From assembly GCF_002362315.1 (NCBI RefSeq), contig NZ_MTZV01000006.1:372001-436000 (forward strand): DNA of 64,000 bases, given 5' to 3'. Position numbers and translations under genes: made by a program. The notes below the pieces were generated by a model, which saw nothing but the letters and a program-made list of their open reading frames with translations, made no database searches and had not been told where the DNA came from. Below are positions 16,822 through 24,146 of this stretch, one piece after another; position 1 is the first letter of the stretch; the number at the start of each line of letters is the position of its first letter. Source of the DNA: Paraburkholderia acidicola. Its GTDB lineage: Bacteria; Pseudomonadota; Gammaproteobacteria; Burkholderiales; Burkholderiaceae.

Positions 16822-17033
16822 GAACGGACCTCGGCGGCTGCGTCGGCGGGCTGCCGGTTGACGGGATCGAAACGGTAGACGATGGCCATGATGACCGCAC
16901 TCAGCACGACCCAGAGTACGATCCAGGCGAGCACGAGCGGCATGCCGAACACCAGCGGCTCGACGCGGTTGACGAACGGAACGCCGAGCAGGATACCGAT
17001 GAACGGCAGCGCGGCGAGCAGACGAAGGAACAT
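16818..17033 (-). CDS. DUF3311 small membrane protein, partner of the symporter
   Basis: This 71-residue protein has two predicted transmembrane helices (about residues 3-20 and 30-52) joined by a short FVNRVEPLVFGMP loop, the usual DUF3311 layout. Such proteins are regularly encoded just upstream of SSS symporters and are presumed accessory subunits. The start at 17033 is preceded by AGGAG with 8-nt spacing; an in-frame upstream start at 17063 lacks this. Confidence 0.85.
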   Translation of the reverse strand: MFLRLLAALPFIGILLGVPFVNRVEPLVFGMPLVLAWIVLWVVLSAVIMAIVYRFDPVNRQPADAAAEVRS

Positions 17034-17352
17034 AGGGACAACTCCTCGAACCGGGTTGAGCATCGCGTGAACAAGCGGGGCTTCGGCCCCGACTGTATGC
17101 CGGATGGTTCTGCGCCGTAAAGGTTGTCAAAAATGTGAAGGGGGGTTGAAAGACGTTGCACCGCCGGCCGCGGCCGTTTATAGACCGTGTTGCAGAATGC
17201 TGCGGACGATTTGTTGCGGTTACACTGAGCGGCCGGGCGCATCGTGCATCGGGCAGCAGCATGTTGCGACGCAAGAAAAAAACGACTGGCCGGCATCCTG
17301 ACGATAGCGACGATGCGGGCCAGCGGTCAGCCGATGTGGACTCGACACCGAC
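17034..17352. other. Divergent intergenic region, DUF3311/symporter and marC
   Basis: This 319-bp gap must hold promoters for both directions. A consensus TTGACA on the minus strand (rc of 17125-17130) could be a -35 for the symporter operon, though no good -10 lies at standard spacing. On the plus side TACACT near 17222 is a possible -10 for marC. No gene is apparent. Confidence 0.35.
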
Positions 17353-18024
17353 ATGATCAATAGCCTTATTCCAGACATTCTGTTCGGCTTCACCGGACTC
17401 ATCAGCATCATCAATCCGGTGGGCGTGGCTTTCGTCTTTCTCGATCGCGCCGAATCGCTCAGCAGCGTAGAGCGGACCGCACTCGCGCGGCGCGTGGCGA
17501 TCAACTCGTTCTTCGTGCTGCTGGTGGCGTTCTTCGTCGGCACGCCGATCCTGCATTTCTTCGGTATTTCGATGGAGGCGCTGCGCATCGGCGGCGGTCT
17601 GGCGGTGGCGGTGAGCGGCTGGAAGATGCTTAACGCGCCCGACCGGCGTCCGGACGAAGCAGCGGTCCAGCAACTGAGCGCGGACGACGTGAAATCGAAG
17701 GCCTTCTTTCCGCTCACCATGCCGCTCACTACCGGGCCCGGCACCATTGCCACCGCGATCGCGCTGAACGCCAACCGTACGCACAAGCTCTCGGAGTTCG
17801 TCATGTCGGCGGTGGCGTCGGTGTCGATCAGCGTGCTGGTGATGTTCGCGATCTACCTGACCTACAGCCGCGCGGAAGTGTTCGCGCGCTACCTCGGCGT
17901 CGACGGGACGAAGGTCGCGCTGCGCGTGTCGGCGTTTCTGCTGCTGTGCATTGGCGTGCAGATCATTCTGACCGGGGTTTCGGAATTTCTCGCACCGCTT
18001 GCCGGCGTGCGCGGAGCCAACTGA
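17353..18024 (+). CDS. MarC family integral membrane protein
   Basis: The 223-residue protein has six predicted transmembrane helices and the MarC-family signatures FTGLISIINPVGVAFVF near residues 13-29 and FFPLTMPLTTGPGTIATAI near residues 116-134. The family (UPF0056) is widespread in the inner membrane with no agreed function. The short linker DRRPDEAAVQQLSADDVK precedes the second conserved block. It ends 13 bp before the amidotransferase gene, so the two may be co-transcribed. Confidence 0.9.
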   Translation: MINSLIPDILFGFTGLISIINPVGVAFVFLDRAESLSSVERTALARRVAINSFFVLLVAFFVGTPILHFFGISMEALRIGGGLAVAVSGWKMLNAPDRRPDEAAVQQLSADDVKSKAFFPLTMPLTTGPGTIATAIALNANRTHKLSEFVMSAVASVSISVLVMFAIYLTYSRAEVFARYLGVDGTKVALRVSAFLLLCIGVQIILTGVSEFLAPLAGVRGAN

Positions 18025-18037
18025 GAGGAGACCGACC

Positions 18038-18871
18038 ATGTGTCGCTGGCTTGCCTACACGGGGAACCCGATCCAGCTCGAAACGGTGCTGTTCCGGGCG
18101 CAGCATTCGCTGATCGACCAGAGCCTGCATGCACGCCTCGGCGCGACCACGACCAACGGCGACGGCTTCGGGGTCGGCTGGTACGGACATCCAACCGACA
18201 TCCCGTTTCGCTATCGTTGCGTGCAGCCCGCGTGGAGCGACCGCAACCTGCGTGAGGCTGCACGCGCGGTGCGTGCCGGACGTTTCGTCGCGCACATTCG
18301 CGCGGCAACCGACACACCAGTGCAGGAAACCAACTGCCATCCGTTCCGTCACGGGCGCTGGCTCTTCGTGCACAACGGCTCGATCCGCAATTTCCCTGCG
18401 GTGCGACGCGACCTGATACTGGCGGTCGCGCCCGAGTTGTTCATGGGCATGGAAGGCTCGACGGATTCGGAACTGATGTTCTTTCTCGCGCTGACGTTCG
18501 GGCTCGAACATGAACCGGTCAGTGCGCTCGAACGGATGGTGGGGTTCGTCGAGGAAACCGGCAGACGGCACGGTGTCGAGCATCCGATCACCATGACCGT
18601 GTGTGCGATGGACGGCGAGCGGATTATCGCGGTGCGCTATTCGAGCGAGACCGACTCAAGGTCGCTGTTTCATAGTACGTCGTTCAGGCATCTGCACGAG
18701 CTGTACCCGGAGGACCCGCGCATCAAGGCGGTGGGCGACGATGCGTACCTCGTGTTGTCCGAACCGCTCGTCGATCTGCCGGGTGTGTGGGAAGAGGTGC
18801 CGGAAGCGACGGCGATCGTCGCGCACGGCGAGGATATCCAGCAGCGCGTATTTCGGCCTCAGGCGGGTTAG
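18038..18871 (+). CDS. Class II glutamine amidotransferase (YafJ-like)
   Basis: This 277-residue protein has the N-terminal nucleophile layout of class II glutamine amidotransferases: MCRWLAY places Cys2 at the processed N-terminus, followed by GDGFGVGWYG, HIRAAT and HNGSI blocks that form the glutaminase site. Stand-alone members of this YafJ/EgtC-like group lack a synthase domain, and the acceptor is unknown. The start at 18038 has a strong GAGAGGAG and is required to expose Cys2. Confidence 0.9.
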   Translation: MCRWLAYTGNPIQLETVLFRAQHSLIDQSLHARLGATTTNGDGFGVGWYGHPTDIPFRYRCVQPAWSDRNLREAARAVRAGRFVAHIRAATDTPVQETNCHPFRHGRWLFVHNGSIRNFPAVRRDLILAVAPELFMGMEGSTDSELMFFLALTFGLEHEPVSALERMVGFVEETGRRHGVEHPITMTVCAMDGERIIAVRYSSETDSRSLFHSTSFRHLHELYPEDPRIKAVGDDAYLVLSEPLVDLPGVWEEVPEATAIVAHGEDIQQRVFRPQAG

Positions 18872-18929
18872 GCGGGCGGGCGCCGCTTTCTACGCACGTC
18901 AATCGATGTATCCGTGAATGGGTGAACGC

Positions 18930-19391
18930 ATGACACAGGACTTCGGAAAGACACTCCAGGGGGAGACGCCCGGACGTCGATCGATACCTGTTAGCGCGGC
19001 GCTTGTCGTGGTGATACTCGCGGGTGTGCTCGGCTTTGAGGTCTACACATGGCACGCAGCGTGGAGCGACCCAGGGAGGACGACGCACACTGTCGGCGCT
19101 CACCTCTACGGCGAGTTACAGGCCGCGGAATCCGATGTTCTTTCGGGCAAGATCAAGGACGCGAATGATCCACGACTGGCCGCGATCGGGGACGAAATTT
19201 CAACGTACGAGAATACCCGTCAGGACCGGAGTTTCGAGGACACGGTGTTGTTCGAAGGGCTGCATGAATACGCGGTGGAGTTAGGCGCGATCGCAGGGCT
19301 CGATGTGAGCCGATTGCCGCCGATGGTTCGTGAAGACGATCTGATGCCGCTCAAGCAGCGTAAGGCGGAGATCGAGAAATACGTGAATTGA
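18930..19391 (+). CDS. Hypothetical single-pass membrane protein
   Basis: I do not recognise this 153-residue protein. A short cytoplasmic N-terminus is followed by one hydrophobic helix near residues 21-40, then a soluble, charged, probably periplasmic region with TTHTVGAHLYGELQ and repeated acidic segments. The start at 18930 has a GGGTGA upstream; an ATG at 18918 would add four residues. It lies 27 bp before the next gene and is probably co-transcribed. Confidence 0.65.
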   Translation: MTQDFGKTLQGETPGRRSIPVSAALVVVILAGVLGFEVYTWHAAWSDPGRTTHTVGAHLYGELQAAESDVLSGKIKDANDPRLAAIGDEISTYENTRQDRSFEDTVLFEGLHEYAVELGAIAGLDVSRLPPMVREDDLMPLKQRKAEIEKYVN

Positions 19392-19418
19392 GCTAAACCT
19401 TTTAAAAACAGGAACGTC

Positions 19419-20045
19419 ATGAAAATGCGCGCGGGTCTCGTTGTCGAACTGGTGTGCAATCTGCTCCTGCCGTGGCTCGCGTACCGCACGGCGCTACCGC
19501 TTTGGGGGCCCGTCGGGGCGCTCTATGCATCGGCTGTCCCGCCTGTCGTGTGGAGCGTGATCCAGTTCGCGCAATCGCGCCGGGTCGATGCGTTGAGTGC
19601 GCTGGTCGTGCTCGGTATTGTCCTGTCGCTGCTGATGATGGCGTTGGGTGGCAGTCCGAGTCTGCTGCTGATACGCGAATCGTTGGTAACCGGCGCGATA
19701 GGCGCGGTATTCCTGTTGTCGCTGATGTTCAGCAAGCCGGCAATTTTCTACCTCGCCCGTGCAACGGTGGCACGGAAACGCGAGAACGGCGAGGCAGATT
19801 TTGAGGCCAGGTGGAGCAAATGGCCGGAGATGCGCGCGTCGATCCGCCTGATGACATGGGTGTGGGGCATCGGACTCGTAGGGGAGTGCGCGTTGCGCTG
19901 CTGGCTCGTATGGCAATGGTCTGTCGAGCGCTATCTGGTGGTGTCGCCGGTCATCGGCTATGGCATCTTCGGTGGTTTGACGTTGTGGACCATGTGGTAC
20001 GCACGAAAGATGCGGGAGCGAGCGAGTCTGGCCTCGGCTGGCTAG
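19419..20045 (+). CDS. VC0807-like polytopic membrane protein
   Basis: This 208-residue protein has about six hydrophobic helices and resembles the VC0807 family of small inner-membrane proteins of unknown role: a start of the type LVVELVCNLLLPWLAY, a central ALGGSPSLLLIRESLVTGAIG block, and FEARWSKWPEMRASIRLMTWVWG. Family assignment is by pattern recognition and moderately sure. Confidence 0.7.
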   Translation: MKMRAGLVVELVCNLLLPWLAYRTALPLWGPVGALYASAVPPVVWSVIQFAQSRRVDALSALVVLGIVLSLLMMALGGSPSLLLIRESLVTGAIGAVFLLSLMFSKPAIFYLARATVARKRENGEADFEARWSKWPEMRASIRLMTWVWGIGLVGECALRCWLVWQWSVERYLVVSPVIGYGIFGGLTLWTMWYARKMRERASLASAG

Positions 20046-20070
20046 TTGGTTAGCCGGAACAGGACGAACG

Positions 20071-20574
20071 ATGCTGAGCGGCAAGCGGGTTTCGATGGTC
20101 GCGGCCATGGGCCGGAACCGGGTGATCGGAATGGGCAACGACATTCCGTGGAAGATTCCCGGCGAACAGCGGCGTTTTCGTCACTTGACCGAGGGACAAC
20201 TGGTCGTGATGGGTCGACGGACCTATGAATCGATCGGGCGACCGCTGCCGAATCGCGACGTGCTCGTGATCGGCTCGGTGCCCATCGTCGCGCCACGTGT
20301 GACAACGTGTGCCTCCATGGAGCAGGCGACAGCCGTGATTGCCCGCGACGCTCGCGACGAAGTATTCATCGCGGGTGGCGAGCAGATCTACCGGCTGTTT
20401 CTTCCGTATGCGGATCGGGTCTATCTCACCGAAGTAGACCTGGCGCCAGAAGGCGACGCGCGGTTTCCGGAATTGCCTGCTGGTTTTGTGTGCCTCGACG
20501 AAGTGATGGTCGAGGGTCCAGTCGGCTATGTGCACCGGACCCTGGCAATCAAGGCGTCCACCGATGCACGATGA
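20071..20574 (+). CDS. folA: Dihydrofolate reductase
   Basis: This 167-residue protein has the dihydrofolate reductase core: SMVAAMGRNRVIGMGNDIPWKIPGEQRRF at the N-terminus (with Glu at the usual acidic active-site position), VVMGRRTYESIGRPLPNR, and FIAGGEQIYRLFLPYADRVYLTEV. It reduces dihydrofolate to tetrahydrofolate with NADPH. It is not next to thyA here. Its last 26 bp overlap the 3' end of the convergent beta-propeller gene. Confidence 0.92.
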   Translation: MLSGKRVSMVAAMGRNRVIGMGNDIPWKIPGEQRRFRHLTEGQLVVMGRRTYESIGRPLPNRDVLVIGSVPIVAPRVTTCASMEQATAVIARDARDEVFIAGGEQIYRLFLPYADRVYLTEVDLAPEGDARFPELPAGFVCLDEVMVEGPVGYVHRTLAIKASTDAR

Positions 20575-22477
20575 TGCTCGCGTTGTTGTAGTTATCTTTC
20601 GTGATCACATACTGCCCGGTCGACTGCAGGTACGCTCTGAGGCCATACATCGAATCGACGTCGTTACCGACACTCACACTGCTTGAGTTGGCGTTGATCA
20701 GTGTGGTGTCGAGCTTGCCGGTGGTCAGATTGAACACATCGATGTTGGGCACGGTGTGAACGTATCCGGCGAACAGATAGTTGCCGGCTGCCGTGATCGA
20801 CTTGGGATTGCTGACAGTGAACACCGGGTTGGGGTTAGTCATATTGCCCGCGGCCCAGCCGTGATACACCTCGATCCGCGTTCCGATCGACGTCCAGTCC
20901 GCGCTGCCGATAATGCCTTGCGCGAGGATCATCGTGTCGCTCTCCGCGAGGTAGAGGATGCGCGTCAGTGGCTGGACGCTGGCCGGAATGGGCAGTGGAA
21001 TGGCCGGGCCCCATGACGGCTTGCCGCTGGCGTCGAACCCCGTCAACGGATAGTGATAGATCTGGTTCGTCTGGTCGAGACCGGCCCAGATGTCTCCCTT
21101 GCTATCGAGAGAAAATCCCGCCGTGACCGCTGCGGTCGTGTTGAACGCCGTACCCGGAAGCGAGGCATCTGGTATCGCGATGTAGCCGTTCGCCGCGTTG
21201 AAATGGAACAGGTAGAAGACCGCGGGGTTCTGTCCGGACGCGACCAGAATCCGGTTGCCGCCTACCGAGACGAGCTGGCCGAAGTGTTCGTCGCGCTGCG
21301 TGTCGTTGATGTTGAGGCGCGGATCAGACGGATAGGTGAACGGATCGACGGTGTTCGCGACAAAGGTTCCGCCCGAGGTGCCGCTATAGACGTTAGTGCC
21401 GCTATAGAAGTAAGCCCCGTCCGTCCCCGGGTCCGGCGCGGCGACGCCCTCGAAGTTCAGTGATTGCAACTTCCACTGCGGGTTGCCCTGACTGTCGTAA
21501 GCGTGAAGGTCGGTGCCGCCGTTGCGACCGAGATCCCAGCCGCCGCCCCATGGGTTGTTGAGCACATACAGGTTGCCTGCGGCGTCTTTGCCGATGCCCG
21601 CGACGCGCGTGAAGCGCTTGTCGCCGACCTGACCTTTGGTGCCCGCCGTGCTGTCGAGATATCCGCCCTGAATACCAAATGTGCTGGCCAGCAAGGGTGT
21701 GCCTGCCAGCTTGTACACCTTGATGTTCATGTCGGGCCCTTCGTCGCCGACCATCAGCAACCCCGTCGACGCATCGAAATACAACGCCGACGGTTGCGAG
21801 CCAGTGGGCATCTGGATGGTATTCAACTGCGTGCCAGTCGAACTGAATTCGGCGATCGTGCCCGCACTCTTCTGCGCGATCCAGAGATTGCCGGAGCCGT
21901 CGATGGTGAGCGCGCCAGGGCCTGCGATGTTGATGTCCTGTTGCCAGACGCCGTCGGTGGTGTAGACGCGGACCCGATTGCCAGGAAGGTCGCTTGCATA
22001 AAGTTGTGAGCCCGATGTCGCGAGTCCGGTGATCACATCGGCCCGTTTCTCGGTGGTGTCGGCGCTGACGTTGATGAGCACATCGCGCTTTTGCGTGGTG
22101 CGGTTGTAGCGTCCCACCGCGCCGCTTCCGTACACCCGGCTCGCCTGCAAGGCGACGAAGATCGAGGTGGCGTTGCCGGTAATGGCGCTGCCCTGAAACT
22201 CGTTGTGCAGGCCCATTGCCCCGATGCTTTTGCCACTCTGGTAGAGCGCGACGCCGCCCTCGTTTTCATCCCAGAACGAAGCCGTGTAAATGACCCCTTC
22301 GGGCGCGACCCAGATGGAACGCGCGGCGCTACCCACGTAGGTGGTGCTGGTTCCAAACGTGTTGGCGATCCACTCGGTGGTGTACTGCTGCGCCTGACAT
22401 GTCGGCGCAATCGTGGCGATCGTAGCGATCAGCACTGCAGCAAATGATGCGGAACAGATGCGTTGCGTGATCATCAT
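20549..22477 (-). CDS. Secreted NHL/SMP-30-like beta-propeller protein
   Basis: This 642-residue protein has an N-terminal signal peptide (hydrophobic core ASFAAVLIATIATIA, cleavage likely after TCQA) and then a series of propeller-type repeats with G.L.....G.L.V....N.V.VY signatures such as GALTIDGSGNLWIAQ, GIGKDAAGNLYVLNN and GFSLDSKGDIWAGLD. These recur about every 50-60 residues, as in NHL or SMP-30/gluconolactonase-like propellers. No catalytic residues can be assigned. The start has AGGAG at 8-nt spacing. It is probably exported to the periplasm or outside; its role is unknown. Confidence 0.7.
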   Translation of the reverse strand: MMITQRICSASFAAVLIATIATIAPTCQAQQYTTEWIANTFGTSTTYVGSAARSIWVAPEGVIYTASFWDENEGGVALYQSGKSIGAMGLHNEFQGSAITGNATSIFVALQASRVYGSGAVGRYNRTTQKRDVLINVSADTTEKRADVITGLATSGSQLYASDLPGNRVRVYTTDGVWQQDINIAGPGALTIDGSGNLWIAQKSAGTIAEFSSTGTQLNTIQMPTGSQPSALYFDASTGLLMVGDEGPDMNIKVYKLAGTPLLASTFGIQGGYLDSTAGTKGQVGDKRFTRVAGIGKDAAGNLYVLNNPWGGGWDLGRNGGTDLHAYDSQGNPQWKLQSLNFEGVAAPDPGTDGAYFYSGTNVYSGTSGGTFVANTVDPFTYPSDPRLNINDTQRDEHFGQLVSVGGNRILVASGQNPAVFYLFHFNAANGYIAIPDASLPGTAFNTTAAVTAGFSLDSKGDIWAGLDQTNQIYHYPLTGFDASGKPSWGPAIPLPIPASVQPLTRILYLAESDTMILAQGIIGSADWTSIGTRIEVYHGWAAGNMTNPNPVFTVSNPKSITAAGNYLFAGYVHTVPNIDVFNLTTGKLDTTLINANSSSVSVGNDVDSMYGLRAYLQSTGQYVITKDNYNNASIIVHRWTP

Positions 22478-22650
22478 CGATGCTCTCCTGACTGTAGCCG
22501 GGCGATGGCGCGTGCTCAGTATCGGAGAAAAAAATATTCGTCTGACAATAAAAAAATTCGCGCCCGTGACAAACCGGTACGCGAATGGGTATTCGAAAAA
22601 CGATCGCTTCAGGAACGTGGATTGCTACTCGCTGCCAGCCATTGTCGAAG

Positions 22651-23790
22651 TCAACTCGTTGGCGCGGCGCCTCGCGTGCTTCGCTCGGTCAGCGCTTTGC
22701 CAAGAATCATCGATGGGCGTTCTATCAGGTGGTACGTGACAGCCGCCACTGGAATGACCAGCGCAGCGGCGAGAGCGAGCGCTACCCATGCGGTATCGGC
22801 TGATGGCATCAGATGGATGATCGAGAGCAGCACCACCGTATGCGTGAGATAGAGGCTGTACGAGAGCGAGCCTAAATACATCACGGGCTTAAGCTCGAGC
22901 AGCGACGTGATGCGGCTTGATGCGATCGATGTGCACAGGATCCCGGCAGCGCCTGCCGCGCATCCCCAATCGAACAGAAAATCTCCGACGCCATTGGGCG
23001 CGATACCGGGAATCGCTCTCGACATAAAGTAAAGCGCTAGCGATACCGCGAGGACCGCCATCTTGCGACCGCGACTGGACAACCATGCCTGCCAGCGTGC
23101 GCGGTGAATGGCAAGCACGGCACCGACGATGAAGATGGCGGCGTAATGCGCGGTCAAGGTCCAGTCGACGCGCAAATTGGCGTTCGCCGGTTCGCCGTTC
23201 CTCGTGACGAGGAGCACATACGCACCGGCGGATATCAGCATGGCCATCGCAAGCGAACCGCGGGGCTGCGCGCGTGCGGCTACGTACACCACCAGCGGAA
23301 AGAACAGCGAGATGCGCATTTCATAGATCAACGTCCAGATCACCGGGATGACATGATCGGCGTGGTATTTGCCGATGAACGTGACATGGCTCACGACGTC
23401 ATCTTTTGAGAACGAACCGTCCCAGGCACTATTGGCCCACCCGCCTGCCCAGGGAACGGGGCCGTGAAATACCACGCTGATCACACCGTACGTAAACACC
23501 AGCACAACGACGTACGGCAGGTAGATCCGACAGATCCGCTTGATCAGGTATTGACTAAAGGTGGGGCCTCGCCGCGAAGTCAGTTGAAGCGTCAGAACGA
23601 AGCCGCTGATGATAAAGAACAGAATGACAGCGTCGTGACCGGTCAAAAGAAAACGCAATGGTGTGTTCCAGACCCAATGAAGCGGAGTGAGGATCGAGAG
23701 ATGATTGAACACGATGGTTAGCGCGGCGATGCCGCGTAACGCGTCGAGTTGCTTGAAGTATGAGCTTCTGGGCCGGGTACCGTTGTTCAT
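22651..23790 (-). CDS. Acyltransferase 3 family membrane protein
   Basis: The 379-residue protein has about ten transmembrane helices and the acyltransferase-3 (OafA/NodX-like) signatures: LDALRGIAALTIVFNH near the N-terminus with the essential His, ISGFVLTLQL, and SYSLYLTHTVVL near the C-terminus. Such enzymes O-acetylate or acylate surface sugars in the inner membrane. There is no neighbouring polysaccharide cluster to suggest the substrate. Start at 23790 is chosen over a GTG at 23805; neither has a clear Shine-Dalgarno. Confidence 0.88.
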   Translation of the reverse strand: MNNGTRPRSSYFKQLDALRGIAALTIVFNHLSILTPLHWVWNTPLRFLLTGHDAVILFFIISGFVLTLQLTSRRGPTFSQYLIKRICRIYLPYVVVLVFTYGVISVVFHGPVPWAGGWANSAWDGSFSKDDVVSHVTFIGKYHADHVIPVIWTLIYEMRISLFFPLVVYVAARAQPRGSLAMAMLISAGAYVLLVTRNGEPANANLRVDWTLTAHYAAIFIVGAVLAIHRARWQAWLSSRGRKMAVLAVSLALYFMSRAIPGIAPNGVGDFLFDWGCAAGAAGILCTSIASSRITSLLELKPVMYLGSLSYSLYLTHTVVLLSIIHLMPSADTAWVALALAAALVIPVAAVTYHLIERPSMILGKALTERSTRGAAPTS

Positions 23791-24146
23791 CGAGAAATCA
23801 ACCACTCGAACAACTGCAGTGACATGCCGGCCAGGCGGATAGGGTCGATTTGAAGTAATGCACCAAAAGAATTTTCACCGGAACGAGGAGGGACCCTGAG
23901 GGGCGACACGGGGGGACGTCAGCAAGACTCGTTCCTCGAATGTCTCATCGTTCGGTGATAGCGTGAAAGACGGTTACGCGCACGTCCTTCAATGAAGGTC
24001 GATGCGCGAGACTTCACCGACCTGCGGATCTTTCGTTCATGCGATGTAGATTCTGCCAGCCGCTATAGCGCGTTTTACCGGGCTTTCGGTGCACGCCGAT
24101 GGTGCGCGATAGCGCTGGCCAACGGCGTGCGATGAGTTTTATTGCG
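23791..24146. other. Intergenic region between acyltransferase and S9 peptidase
   Basis: This 356-bp stretch should hold the acyltransferase promoter and the peptidase transcript end. A 13-bp palindrome CCTTCAATGAAGG lies at 23986-23998. A longer hairpin is listed separately at 24091-24130. No gene-like frame is visible. Confidence 0.4.
24091..24130 (-). terminator. Hairpin downstream of the S9 peptidase gene
   Basis: Arms 24091-24098 (GCACGCCG) and 24123-24130 (CGGCGTGC) pair perfectly around a 24-nt loop that itself contains the palindrome-like GCGATAGCGCT. It begins 17 nt beyond the peptidase stop codon. There is no clear U-run after it, so intrinsic termination is only possible. Confidence 0.4.

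Noticed and set aside
16822..18039. Long N-terminal extension of the symporter frame, to 899 codons
   Set aside because: It would run through the DUF3311 and marC genes on other frames. The membrane protein starts cleanly at 16821 with a 4-bp overlap of DUF3311.
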